Below are positions 1 to 5,090 of a stretch of 5,090 bases of DNA, one piece after another (the first letter of the stretch is position 1; every line of letters starts with the position of its first letter). The DNA comes from an uncultured Saprospiraceae bacterium. Lineage in GTDB: Bacteria > Bacteroidota > Bacteroidia > Chitinophagales > Saprospiraceae. Made by a program: the position numbers and the translations under genes. The DNA lies in contig CAJQNM010000387.1 of assembly GCA_905479665.1 (NCBI GenBank), positions 1-5,090 of the forward strand, written 5' to 3'. Under the pieces are notes generated by a model. That model did no database searches, was not told the DNA's origin, and saw nothing but the letters and a program-made list of their open reading frames with translations.

Positions 1-1042
1 TCATCAAGGTTGTCCGAATAACATTTTCCCACAAGGCGAACTTGCGCCAATGCATTTTTTCACCAAGTTGCCAACCATGATCTGACCATAAGACGACGAT
101 CGTATTTTCAGCATATTCACTGTTGCTCAGATTTTTCAACAGCTGTCCAAGCATTGCATCTGCGTAGGCTACGGAAGCCAAATACGCTCGGATGGCTTCT
201 TTCCATTTGCCCGCTTCGACGACATGTTTGTGATAATTTCCGCCACGACTGACGAGCTCCATTGCTCTATTTCCCAAGTCAGAAGTATCGTTTTCGACTG
301 TAGCTGGTAGTTTGATATCTTCTAAAGGGAATAGATCGAAATATTTTTTAGGCACATACCAGGGTAAATGGGGGCGGTAAATTCCACAGGCCAGGAAGAA
401 AGGCTTTTCGTGTTCGTTTTGGAGTTGTTGAGAAATATACTTTACACTTTGATAGTCAGCAGTTTCTTCATCTTCCAAAGAAAGTTCATGCCAATCAAAC
501 ATACCGTACATGTGCTTAAATGGAGGCATATTCATGGGCGCATCTTCCGGAATAAATTCCACAGGCATATTTTGTTCTTGAGAAGGGAAGTAGTCGTCCC
601 AAGTACGAGGAGCGATGTGACTGTAATGATAAATTTTTCCGGCACCTGCTGAATAGTACCCATTTTCCCTAAAATATTGACCAAGGGTGACCGCATTCTC
701 TAGCATTGGCACCTTCCTCCAGTCTTGATAATTTGAGTACATGCCAGTGTTGTACGGATATCTTCCTGTCATGACAGAAGCCCTGGAGGGAGCACATCCG
801 GGGCTCGTGCAATAGTTCTTCGTAAAATTGACCACTTGCCCCGCAAAGGCATCGATATGGGGAGTAATCGACTGATCATTGCCACCTAAGGGAGCAATCC
901 AATCGTTCAGATCATCTATTGCTATGAAAAGAACATTGGGTTGTTTCACTAATTCCTTTGTTTTATCAAGTGATTTTTGTCCAGAGCAAGAAAGGAGGAA
1001 TGCAATGCCAATCAATGCAATGGAAGGAATAGCAGTTTTCAT
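1..1042 (-). CDS. Sulfatase lipoprotein, iduronate-2-sulfatase type (C-terminus outside the window)
   Basis: A type I (formylglycine) sulfatase that would hydrolyse sulfate esters, most likely on a polysaccharide fragment. The 347 visible codons start at the ATG at 1042-1040. Residues 1-19 form a lipoprotein signal peptide with lipobox LLSC (Cys19), so the enzyme is probably membrane anchored and exported. The alkaline-phosphatase-like fold begins at PNVLFIAIDDLND (35-47), where Asp43 and Asp44 are calcium ligands. The sulfatase signature is CAPSR at 83-87, with Cys83 the residue converted to formylglycine. GKIYH (Lys136, His139), RPHLPW (His225) and SDHGWQLGEK (Asp321, His322) match the active-site blocks of human iduronate-2-sulfatase in order and spacing, which points to that subfamily (SulfAtlas S1_7, from memory). 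All expected catalytic residues in the visible part are present. The frame runs off the left edge at a point where the family normally continues for another 100-150 residues. The true substrate cannot be read from sequence. Cys83 would need a maturase (FGE or anSME) encoded elsewhere. Confidence 0.95.
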   Translation of the reverse strand, partial: MKTAIPSIALIGIAFLLSCSGQKSLDKTKELVKQPNVLFIAIDDLNDWIAPLGGNDQSITPHIDAFAGQVVNFTKNYCTSPGCAPSRASVMTGRYPYNTGMYSNYQDWRKVPMLENAVTLGQYFRENGYYSAGAGKIYHYSHIAPRTWDDYFPSQEQNMPVEFIPEDAPMNMPPFKHMYGMFDWHELSLEDEETADYQSVKYISQQLQNEHEKPFFLACGIYRPHLPWYVPKKYFDLFPLEDIKLPATVENDTSDLGNRAMELVSRGGNYHKHVVEAGKWKEAIRAYLASVAYADAMLGQLLKNLSNSEYAENTIVVLWSDHGWQLGEKMHWRKFALWENVIRTTLM

Positions 1043-1048
1043 CAGAAT

Positions 1049-1063
1049 TCAAATTCGATTTGA
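1049..1063. repeat. Short perfect inverted repeat in the sulfatase leader
   Basis: TCAAAT and ATTTGA are perfect 6-bp arms around a TCG centre, lying 7 nt before the sulfatase ATG on the minus strand. The position would suit an operator or a small hairpin covering the ribosome-binding region. Arms this short arise by chance in AT-rich DNA, so the function is speculative. Confidence 0.3.
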
Positions 1064-1081
1064 TCTGGAGAAGTTACTTAA

Positions 1082-1099
1082 AGTTTCGGGACTACAGGT
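1082..1099 (-). repeat. 18-bp repeated element, copy 1 (upstream of the sulfatase)
   Basis: On the minus strand this reads CCTGTAGTCCCGAAACTT, 39 nt before the sulfatase start codon. It matches 16 of 18 bases of the copy at 4689-4706 upstream of the SGNH hydrolase; both differences are C/T transitions. Same strand and same side of a start codon in both cases suggest either a shared regulatory site or two members of a dispersed intergenic repeat family. No known regulator site is recognised in it. Confidence 0.5.
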
Positions 1100-1298
1100 T
1101 TAAGAAAGCGAACAAGTGTGTATGACAAATTTCCCTCAATCTGTCTAAGGCGGCCACGGCCCCTTGCTTTGATGAAGTACAATGGGTCCCCGCAGGACGA
1201 GGGCAGGCATGACCACATTGGAGATAAAACCTAATAAAATTTACTTATCGAGATTGATCGTGGTACCCAGGTGATTACTAAATACGTTTTATATCCTT
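1100..1298. other. Intergenic segment with a GC-rich patch
   Basis: This stretch between the sulfatase leader and the pseudogene contains no gene I can support. Around 1150-1200 it is distinctly GC-richer than its surroundings and holds small palindromic words (GGCCACGGCC at 1152-1161 and GGGTCCCC near 1175). It could be a relic of a mobile element or of decayed coding sequence, but neither strand gives a recognisable protein. No clear terminator for the upstream (minus-strand) pseudogene was found. Confidence 0.4.
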
Positions 1299-1958
1299 TT
1301 ACTGTTCACATCCACCCATTTGAGCTGTAAATGTGGTTCCTGGTTTCACTTCAAACCCAGCATTCAAGGTTATATGATCCACGGCATCATAGAGGTACTC
1401 CCCACTAGTACACTCGCTGAAGAATTAATATGTCCCCGGACATAAAATTCATTGTCAATCACATGAATAATCGAAGAGGAAAAATCACCTGTGGTAGCCA
1501 GACAATCATCAAGTACTTTGAAATTGTCAATGGTCATGTCACCTTTTACTTGGCCTGACCCCACGGTAGTCTGCTTGGTCGTCGCTTTTACCCGAATTTT
1601 AAGTTCTGTGGATTTATAGGGACAATCTGTGAATGCTATTAAAATCAAAGGTGCTGTTGTAATACGTATTTACCGTAGATATAGGATGATCTGGCTCCAT
1701 TACATCTGTGGCTGTGCCGGGATGATCGGCTCCATTTTCAACGGAGGCTCTAAAGATTCCGTAAAAATTATAGAAATTTTTGTACTCTTTGTAGGGAGAT
1801 GTTGCCAGCATGCCCTCTGCGATCGCCGTTGCATCATCTATAAATTTTTGTTTTTCACCTGCTAGATATCCGTCGCCGAACATGACGATGTTTTGAAGTT
1901 TGTCTATGGGTCCATTTACAATAAGAAGAAGACTCCAGTAACTTTTAATTGTTTTCAT
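1299..1958 (-). pseudogene. Broken M64 (IgA peptidase-type) metallopeptidase with C-terminal 3-coathanger-like tail
   Basis: The reading frame opens at the ATG at 1958. Residues 1-14 look like a signal-peptide stub, which runs abruptly into NIVMFGDGYLAGEKQKF (23-39), PYKEYKNFYNFYG (55-67), ENGADHP (74-80) and YYNSTFDFNSIHRL (99-112). These are the early conserved blocks of peptidase family M64, followed by a stop at 1614. The next family block, the zinc site HExxHxxxGxxDE, is absent, as is the usual N-terminal prodomain-like region. The following sequence, in another frame (about 1630-1395), reads like the end of a beta-sandwich or jelly-roll domain (ELKIRVKATTKQT, then GDMTIDNFKVLDD). A further shift near 1391-1397 is needed to reach YDAVDHITLNAGFEVKPG and TFTAQMGGC, ending at the TAA at 1299-1301; this resembles the 3-coathanger-like C-terminal tails of secreted Bacteroidota proteins. 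Two internal losses plus two frame breaks cannot give an active peptidase. That all parts came from one gene is inferred from their order and shared strand. Confidence 0.8.
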
Positions 1959-2284
1959 ATTGTTGTTTTTTGGTTGAAGAGTAGGAGATCAATCGAACGC
2001 AAGACACTTCGCTACTCAATTATTTTTAAGTTGACATGTCAAAAATGACTCCTCTCAAAGTGGTTTGCGAGGGCATTTGAGAATTTGGTAGATCCTCTTT
2101 AGAATTTGGGACTCCAGGAACTGCGTGATTGTATGGATTGAGTGACTTTACGGTATGCTGGCGGGACGGATCAATCTCCGGACAGTGTTCGGAAAGACAT
2201 CCTCCAGGTGTCGGAACCCCGAAAACGGGTGGGAAAAGCGGAAGGTGAGGAGTGGGTGAGTAAAAGGTTTGCGGCAAAGAGGAA
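1959..2284. other. Intergenic region without a supported gene
   Basis: This 326-bp gap separates the glycosidase-like gene from the pseudogene. An 89-codon minus-strand frame (2026-2295) crosses it, but its translation is proline- and serine-rich with no domain, it lacks a leader or signal sequence, and it overlaps the end of the intact gene. On the plus strand a 48-codon open stretch ends at 2286-2288, also unrecognised. The part around 2150-2280 is richer in G on the plus strand than the flanks and contains a tiny CCCG-AAAA-CGGG hairpin (2218-2229), too weak to call a terminator. The A-rich stretch just upstream of 1958 would be the leader of the broken peptidase gene. Confidence 0.5.
2101..2118 (-). 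repeat. Possible third, degenerate copy of the 18-bp element
   Basis: The plus strand reads AGAATTTGGGACTCCAGG. It shares the core TTTGGGACT and the terminal AGG with the copies at 1082-1099 and 4689-4706, matching 13 of 18 bases of the 4689 copy. It lies 142 nt before the start of the broken peptidase gene. It may be a diverged family member or a chance match. Confidence 0.25.
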
Positions 2285-3793
2285 TTAGGGTTCAATGGAA
2301 ACGGTCACTTCATCGCCCTTGTTTAGCATTGTTAGGGAGTGCGAATAGGGGAGACCTTTCGTGTCTTTTGAAGAACAAACCGTCTTGCGCCCATTGATGT
2401 ATAAAAACTCATGAGATCCTGGCAATTGTGCAGACCATTTTATAGATTCTCCACTTACATTGGTTGCAATGGTTTTCGACTTCCCATAGTGCCTTACAGT
2501 GATCTTGTTAGAAAGAAGAGGGATGTTCTTCAATTCAGCCCAGTCCTCCTTGTCTTCTAGACGTGATAAAGTTGAAAATGTATTAGTCATTGCATTAACA
2601 TCTACACCCATCAAACCTCTGGTCAAGTGCTCAATGACAGTAAACGAATTTTCTGGATAGTCTCTTCTTTGATTAGTGATGTTGCAGAGACCAATGATCA
2701 TATTGGTCGCCAATTCATAGTGGCCATTTTCATAAAATAGAATGGGTAAATACGACTTTAATTCAACGATCAGTTGTTGAAAATTTACTTCATATTTGCT
2801 TATTATATTTTTTATTTTATCGTTGTCTGCAACCGCTTCAAAGTATAATAAATAGTGCAGGAATGCTTGGTTCTTTCCTACCATAAAATAATCAAAGGTC
2901 TCGTCCTCGTAAAGTATGGACCGGTACTCTTTCTTCTCACTATCCCACCAGAAATCATCTAAGAATTCTTGTTCTCGTTTCGCTTTTGTTTTGTATTTGT
3001 TTGACTCAGGTACGTCTCCCCTTATCCCTAGCATTTCAGCATATGCTTTGTGCGCAGCAATGATTGAAGCTGTCATATCAATTCCGAGTAAAGTTTCTCC
3101 TCGGCCTCCTTCGTTGTAAGTTGGAATTCCTCTTTTGTTTCCGAATCTACTGCTTCCTATATCTCCTTCTAGATTCATTGATCGATTGCGGCGACTAATG
3201 TCTTCTGAACTCAAATCCCACTCGTAGATATATTCGTTCAGGCTTAAGGCATAAAAGTTTTTCAAATCTGGATTTTCAAGGTAGTCCATATTCCCGGTCC
3301 ATTTATAGAGTCGATATGCATTAAAAATGACGTCAAAATTGGAAGGAAGATTGTACCAGAAATCTTTATCATTTTCATAATCTACGGGGGCGGGTTTGTC
3401 ATAACGATTTATTTCCCAGTACGTGCAATAGTCTTTTTCTTTGCTAATGTTTTGGGCAAATTTGAGAAACATGTTGTGGTTATGTTTACTTAATCCTAGT
3501 ATCTCTGCACCAATGGCTTGGTGGGAAACATCGCGCATGCAAAATGCTTCACGATTTGGAAGAGCGGCTTCATACCAAAACCCAACCGGATCTGAATGAT
3601 CATGAGCATAGGATAGGGCTTTATTCTTTGCCCAATCAAAAGCTGCGACAAGTTCTCTATTTGGAGAATCAAATTGCAATTCACCGGTATTCATTTCAGA
3701 TGAAATTTTACTGAAACTATTGCAGCTATTCGTGCAAATTGGTAGTAAAAGCAGTGCGCAGAATCCGAAAATATTGATTTTTGGTTGACTCAT
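2285..3793 (-). CDS. Exported (alpha/alpha)6-toroid glycosidase-like protein, family unassigned
   Basis: A 502-residue secreted protein that looks like a carbohydrate-active enzyme but that I cannot place in a named family. I start it at the ATG at 3793; a TTG seven codons earlier is less likely because MSQPKINIFGFCALLLLP gives a normal signal peptide. Cys20 or Cys24 could be a lipidation site, although the lipobox (TNSC) is weak. Residues 45-415 are mostly helical, with repeated aromatic-rich helices typical of six-hairpin glycosidases: NREAFCMRDVSHQAIGAE (80-97), WEINRYDKPAP (126-136), FWYNLPSNFDVIFNAYRLY (145-163), GGRGETLLGIDMTASIIAAH (229-248), and LPILFYENGHYELA (349-362) leading into YPENSFTVIEHLTRGLMG (379-396). 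The MRD motif recalls the acidic active-site strand region of other toroid glycosidases. Glu229-region, Asp88 and Glu388 acidic residues are catalytic candidates only. Residues 430-502 look like a small beta-sandwich. It sits 155 bp downstream of the SGNH hydrolase gene, so co-transcription is possible but not shown. Confidence 0.75.
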   Translation of the reverse strand: MSQPKINIFGFCALLLLPICTNSCNSFSKISSEMNTGELQFDSPNRELVAAFDWAKNKALSYAHDHSDPVGFWYEAALPNREAFCMRDVSHQAIGAEILGLSKHNHNMFLKFAQNISKEKDYCTYWEINRYDKPAPVDYENDKDFWYNLPSNFDVIFNAYRLYKWTGNMDYLENPDLKNFYALSLNEYIYEWDLSSEDISRRNRSMNLEGDIGSSRFGNKRGIPTYNEGGRGETLLGIDMTASIIAAHKAYAEMLGIRGDVPESNKYKTKAKREQEFLDDFWWDSEKKEYRSILYEDETFDYFMVGKNQAFLHYLLYFEAVADNDKIKNIISKYEVNFQQLIVELKSYLPILFYENGHYELATNMIIGLCNITNQRRDYPENSFTVIEHLTRGLMGVDVNAMTNTFSTLSRLEDKEDWAELKNIPLLSNKITVRHYGKSKTIATNVSGESIKWSAQLPGSHEFLYINGRKTVCSSKDTKGLPYSHSLTMLNKGDEVTVSIEP

Positions 3794-3948
3794 CTGTTGG
3801 TATTGTATTTGCAAGGTCTTACATTTTGACAGCTTGTAGATTTGGCCCTGACTTAGCTACATATTGAGGTGTTTTATTGTGGCATGTTTGTTCTTGACTT
3901 GGTTCATACATTGAAACAGCTTCTATACCTGCCTATGCTATCCAGCCA

Positions 3949-4680
3949 CTACGGTGTGTATGAGTCTATTTCTTTCAGGAGAAATTTGGCCACTAGTGCA
4001 CCTAGTTTTTCATATCCTTTTTTTGAATAATGGACATTATCTGCTCCCTTTCCAAATTCTTTGTGAATGGAAATGGATTGGTCATAGATGTCGTTTACTG
4101 TGACTGAATGTTTTTTCATGACCCTCTTTGCGGTGTCATTGTATTTTATTGCATCATTTTGAAATCGACCAGCTTCGTTTTGAGGAATATATGTTGTCGT
4201 TGCAAAAACTAATTTCGCAGCAGTGCTTTTTTGTAGAATAGCAACAATTGAATCAAGATTTGTTTCATATTCATCGATTGTGTAAGTGATTTCCCCATTC
4301 TCTTTATCTCTGTTTCCTTGGACTTTTGAATCAGGATGGCGATAGCATAGATCCCATAGTCCCCAGTTGAATTGAATAATATCCCATTTGTCGTTGCCAA
4401 TCCATTCGTCTATTTTTTTCAATCCAGTTCCGGTATGTTGAGCATTTCCAGGATTATGGAAAACCATTGCTTTGTCGGTTAATTTGTCTTTTGTAAATGG
4501 GGTGTATCCTATTGAAATGGAATCACCGATGATTAGGATACGGGGTTTATCTTGACTATGGCATGCTGATAGGATAGCAAGTATGGATATAATTAGTGAC
4601 ATTTTCACGACGATGAATTTCGCGGCTTTCAATAGATTATGGATCCACGAGGTGGATGATGTGCGGGTGGTTTTCAGCAT
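3949..4680 (-). CDS. SGNH/GDSL-family hydrolase lipoprotein, probable carbohydrate esterase
   Basis: A serine hydrolase of the SGNH superfamily, likely removing acetyl or other acyl groups from a glycan outside the cytoplasm. In the 243-residue reading, ILSAC at 36-40 is a good lipobox, with Cys40 the anchor. Block I is IGDSISIG with Ser54 as nucleophile; a Gly/Asn turn follows at NPGN (77-80). Block III is FNWGLWDL (104-111), replacing the classic GxND. Block V is DNVH with Asp214 and His217 completing the triad, followed by a C-terminal helix. The FN-x-GLWDL form is characteristic of a polysaccharide-associated SGNH subgroup seen beside sulfatases and glycosidases. The start is uncertain: the ATG at 4680 gives a long basic n-region, while the ATG at 4602 would leave no positive charge before the hydrophobic core, so I prefer 4680. 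The gene is complete, ends at the TAG at 3949-3951, and is probably the first gene of the minus-strand set. Confidence 0.9.
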   Translation of the reverse strand: MLKTTRTSSTSWIHNLLKAAKFIVVKMSLIISILAILSACHSQDKPRILIIGDSISIGYTPFTKDKLTDKAMVFHNPGNAQHTGTGLKKIDEWIGNDKWDIIQFNWGLWDLCYRHPDSKVQGNRDKENGEITYTIDEYETNLDSIVAILQKSTAAKLVFATTTYIPQNEAGRFQNDAIKYNDTAKRVMKKHSVTVNDIYDQSISIHKEFGKGADNVHYSKKGYEKLGALVAKFLLKEIDSYTP

Positions 4681-4688
4681 TTCATTGT

Positions 4689-4706
4689 AAGTTTTGGGAC
4701 TATAGG
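4689..4706 (-). repeat. 18-bp repeated element, copy 2 (upstream of the SGNH hydrolase)
   Basis: On the minus strand this reads CCTATAGTCCCAAAACTT, ending 8 nt before the ATG at 4680. It differs from the copy upstream of the sulfatase at only two positions. If the ATG at 4680 is the true start, the element would lie in the 5' untranslated leader and close to the ribosome-binding region. If the downstream ATG at 4602 is used, it would be 86 nt upstream. Confidence 0.5.
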
Positions 4707-4822
4707 AAGATCTATCGGTTTGATGGGCTCGTAATGCCTGTATGGGAGTAGTTTTTTATTCTTGTTCCGATGTACGTTTTTCATATCCAATCAGATCCTT
4801 GTATGTCTTCGTGCTCGATATG

Positions 4823-4840
4823 AATATACGCTTGTATATT
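4823..4840. repeat. Perfect 7-bp inverted repeat in the divergent promoter region
   Basis: AATATAC and GTATATT flank a GCTT centre. The symmetry and its position roughly midway between two divergent start codons fit an operator for a dimeric regulator controlling one or both genes; the stem could also form a short hairpin in RNA. AT-rich arms of this length can occur by chance. Confidence 0.35.
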
Positions 4841-4914
4841 ACAAAATCAGTGAGATTAGAAGATGTAGATTCTACCTTTCACCAAGTGTAGCGCAGTTCA
4901 GTAGTGCATTTGCG

Positions 4915-4949
4915 TTTGGGATTCTAAGCGAAGGATCAGGATCTATTTG
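4915..4949 (+). promoter_or_regulatory. Weak Bacteroidota-type promoter candidate for the receptor gene
   Basis: TCTATTTG at 4942-4949 matches the Bacteroidota -7 consensus TAnnTTTG at all but one defined base. A TTTG at 4915-4918 could serve as the -33 box, but the spacer of 23 nt is longer than the usual 19-21. It would place transcription start about 25 nt before the ATG at 4980. Tentative. Confidence 0.25.
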
Positions 4950-4979
4950 GCAAAATGGCTATTTTTAGGAAAACAAGTC

Positions 4980-5090
4980 ATGACTCGACAAATACTCGTA
5001 CTACTTATTGGCGTACTCTCACAGACTCTTTTCGGCCAGGCCATTGAAGGCATTGTGACCGACAATGAAGGCAATCCTCTGATAGGAGCA
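4980..5090 (+). CDS. N-terminus of a SusC/RagA-like TonB-dependent receptor (cut by the window edge)
   Basis: Only 37 codons are visible. Residues 1-20 (MTRQILVLLIGVLSQTLFGQ) form a Sec signal peptide with a typical Bacteroidota cleavage after FGQ. They are followed directly by IEGIVTDNEGNPLIGA (22-37), the opening strand and turn of the CarboxypepD_reg-like domain that precedes the plug and barrel in SusC/RagA outer-membrane receptors. Such receptors import oligosaccharides with a SusD-type lipoprotein partner and are expected to be about 1000 residues long. AGGAA about 8 nt before the ATG could be the ribosome-binding site. Other outer-membrane or T9SS-exported proteins also begin with this domain, so the receptor call rests on frequency and on the sulfatase and glycosidase neighbours. 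It is transcribed away from the enzyme genes. Confidence 0.75.
   Translation, partial: MTRQILVLLIGVLSQTLFGQAIEGIVTDNEGNPLIGA

Larger units (their letters stand above)
4681..4979. promoter_or_regulatory. Divergent intergenic region between the SGNH hydrolase and TonB-receptor genes
   Basis: The 299 bp must hold the promoters and 5' leaders of two outward-facing genes. A plus-strand frame covering 4762-4968 starts only at TTG, has no signal or domain and is not supported as a gene. Contents I can point to are the 18-bp element next to 4680, an inverted repeat at 4823-4840, and a weak Bacteroidota-type promoter match near the receptor start. Confidence 0.5.

Noticed and set aside
368..652. 94-codon plus-strand frame inside the sulfatase gene
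   Set aside because: It is antisense to a sulfatase with all conserved residues in place; the translation has no domain.
1299..1958. Reading the two overlapping minus-strand frames as two separate small genes
   Set aside because: The second frame begins only at TTG inside the first, both carry pieces of a larger secreted protein in the right order, and a third frame holds the natural C-terminal tail, so a single decayed gene is the simpler reading.
2218..2229. CCCG-AAAA-CGGG hairpin as a terminator for the glycosidase-like gene
   Set aside because: The stem is only 4 bp, with no following T-run on the minus strand.
2142..2288. 48-codon plus-strand open stretch (GTG start possible) rich in Lys, Arg and Glu
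   Set aside because: It looks vaguely like a protein C-terminus but matches no family I recognise, has no ribosome-binding site, and faces the minus-strand gene.
2026..2295. 89-codon minus-strand open frame after the glycosidase-like gene
   Set aside because: Its product is proline/serine-rich without a domain or signal sequence, it overlaps the end of an intact gene in another frame, and it has no visible leader. Chance openness of G-poor minus-strand sequence explains it.
3794..3948. Search for a Bacteroidota promoter or terminator between the SGNH and glycosidase-like genes
   Set aside because: No convincing TAnnTTTG/TTTG pair and no stem followed by a T-run was found, so whether the two genes are co-transcribed stays open.
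4762..4968. 68-codon plus-strand frame in the divergent intergenic region
   Set aside because: It starts only at TTG, has no signal or domain and no ribosome-binding site, and lies where promoters and leaders are expected.

Overview
The window looks like a chromosomal piece of a Bacteroidota bacterium, probably marine or otherwise exposed to sulfated polysaccharides. The evidence is a SusC/RagA-style TonB-receptor N-terminus, lipoprotein-type signal peptides on the secreted enzymes, a 3-coathanger-like C-terminal tail in a broken gene, AT-rich A-heavy leaders without strong Shine-Dalgarno sites, and a sulfatase next to carbohydrate-active enzymes. I cannot name the genus; Saprospiria or Cytophagia-like lineages are guesses.

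Layout: everything from position 1 to 4680 is on the minus strand, so transcription order runs right to left. First comes an SGNH/GDSL hydrolase lipoprotein (3949-4680). Next is a roughly 500-residue secreted protein that looks like an (alpha/alpha)6-toroid glycosidase of unassigned family (2285-3793). Then comes the wreck of an M64 (IgA peptidase-type) metallopeptidase gene (1299-1958). Last is a sulfatase of the iduronate-2-sulfatase type (1-1042), cut by the window edge before its C-terminus. A divergent plus-strand gene starts at 4980 and is cut at the right edge after 37 codons; it reads as the signal peptide and first strand of the carboxypeptidase-regulatory-like domain of an outer-membrane receptor.

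The working model is the flank of a polysaccharide utilization locus. In it, an outer-membrane receptor would import glycan fragments while three exported enzymes (esterase/deacetylase, glycosidase, sulfatase) strip and cleave a decorated, sulfated glycan. The intact minus-strand genes are separated by 155 bp or more and each may have its own promoter. An 18-bp element, CCTRTAGTCCCRAAACTT on the minus strand, lies just upstream of both the sulfatase and the SGNH hydrolase, with a weaker third copy between the pseudogene and the glycosidase. Two short perfect inverted repeats lie in the sulfatase leader and in the divergent intergenic region. No RNA genes, CRISPR arrays, complete mobile elements or convincing terminators were seen.
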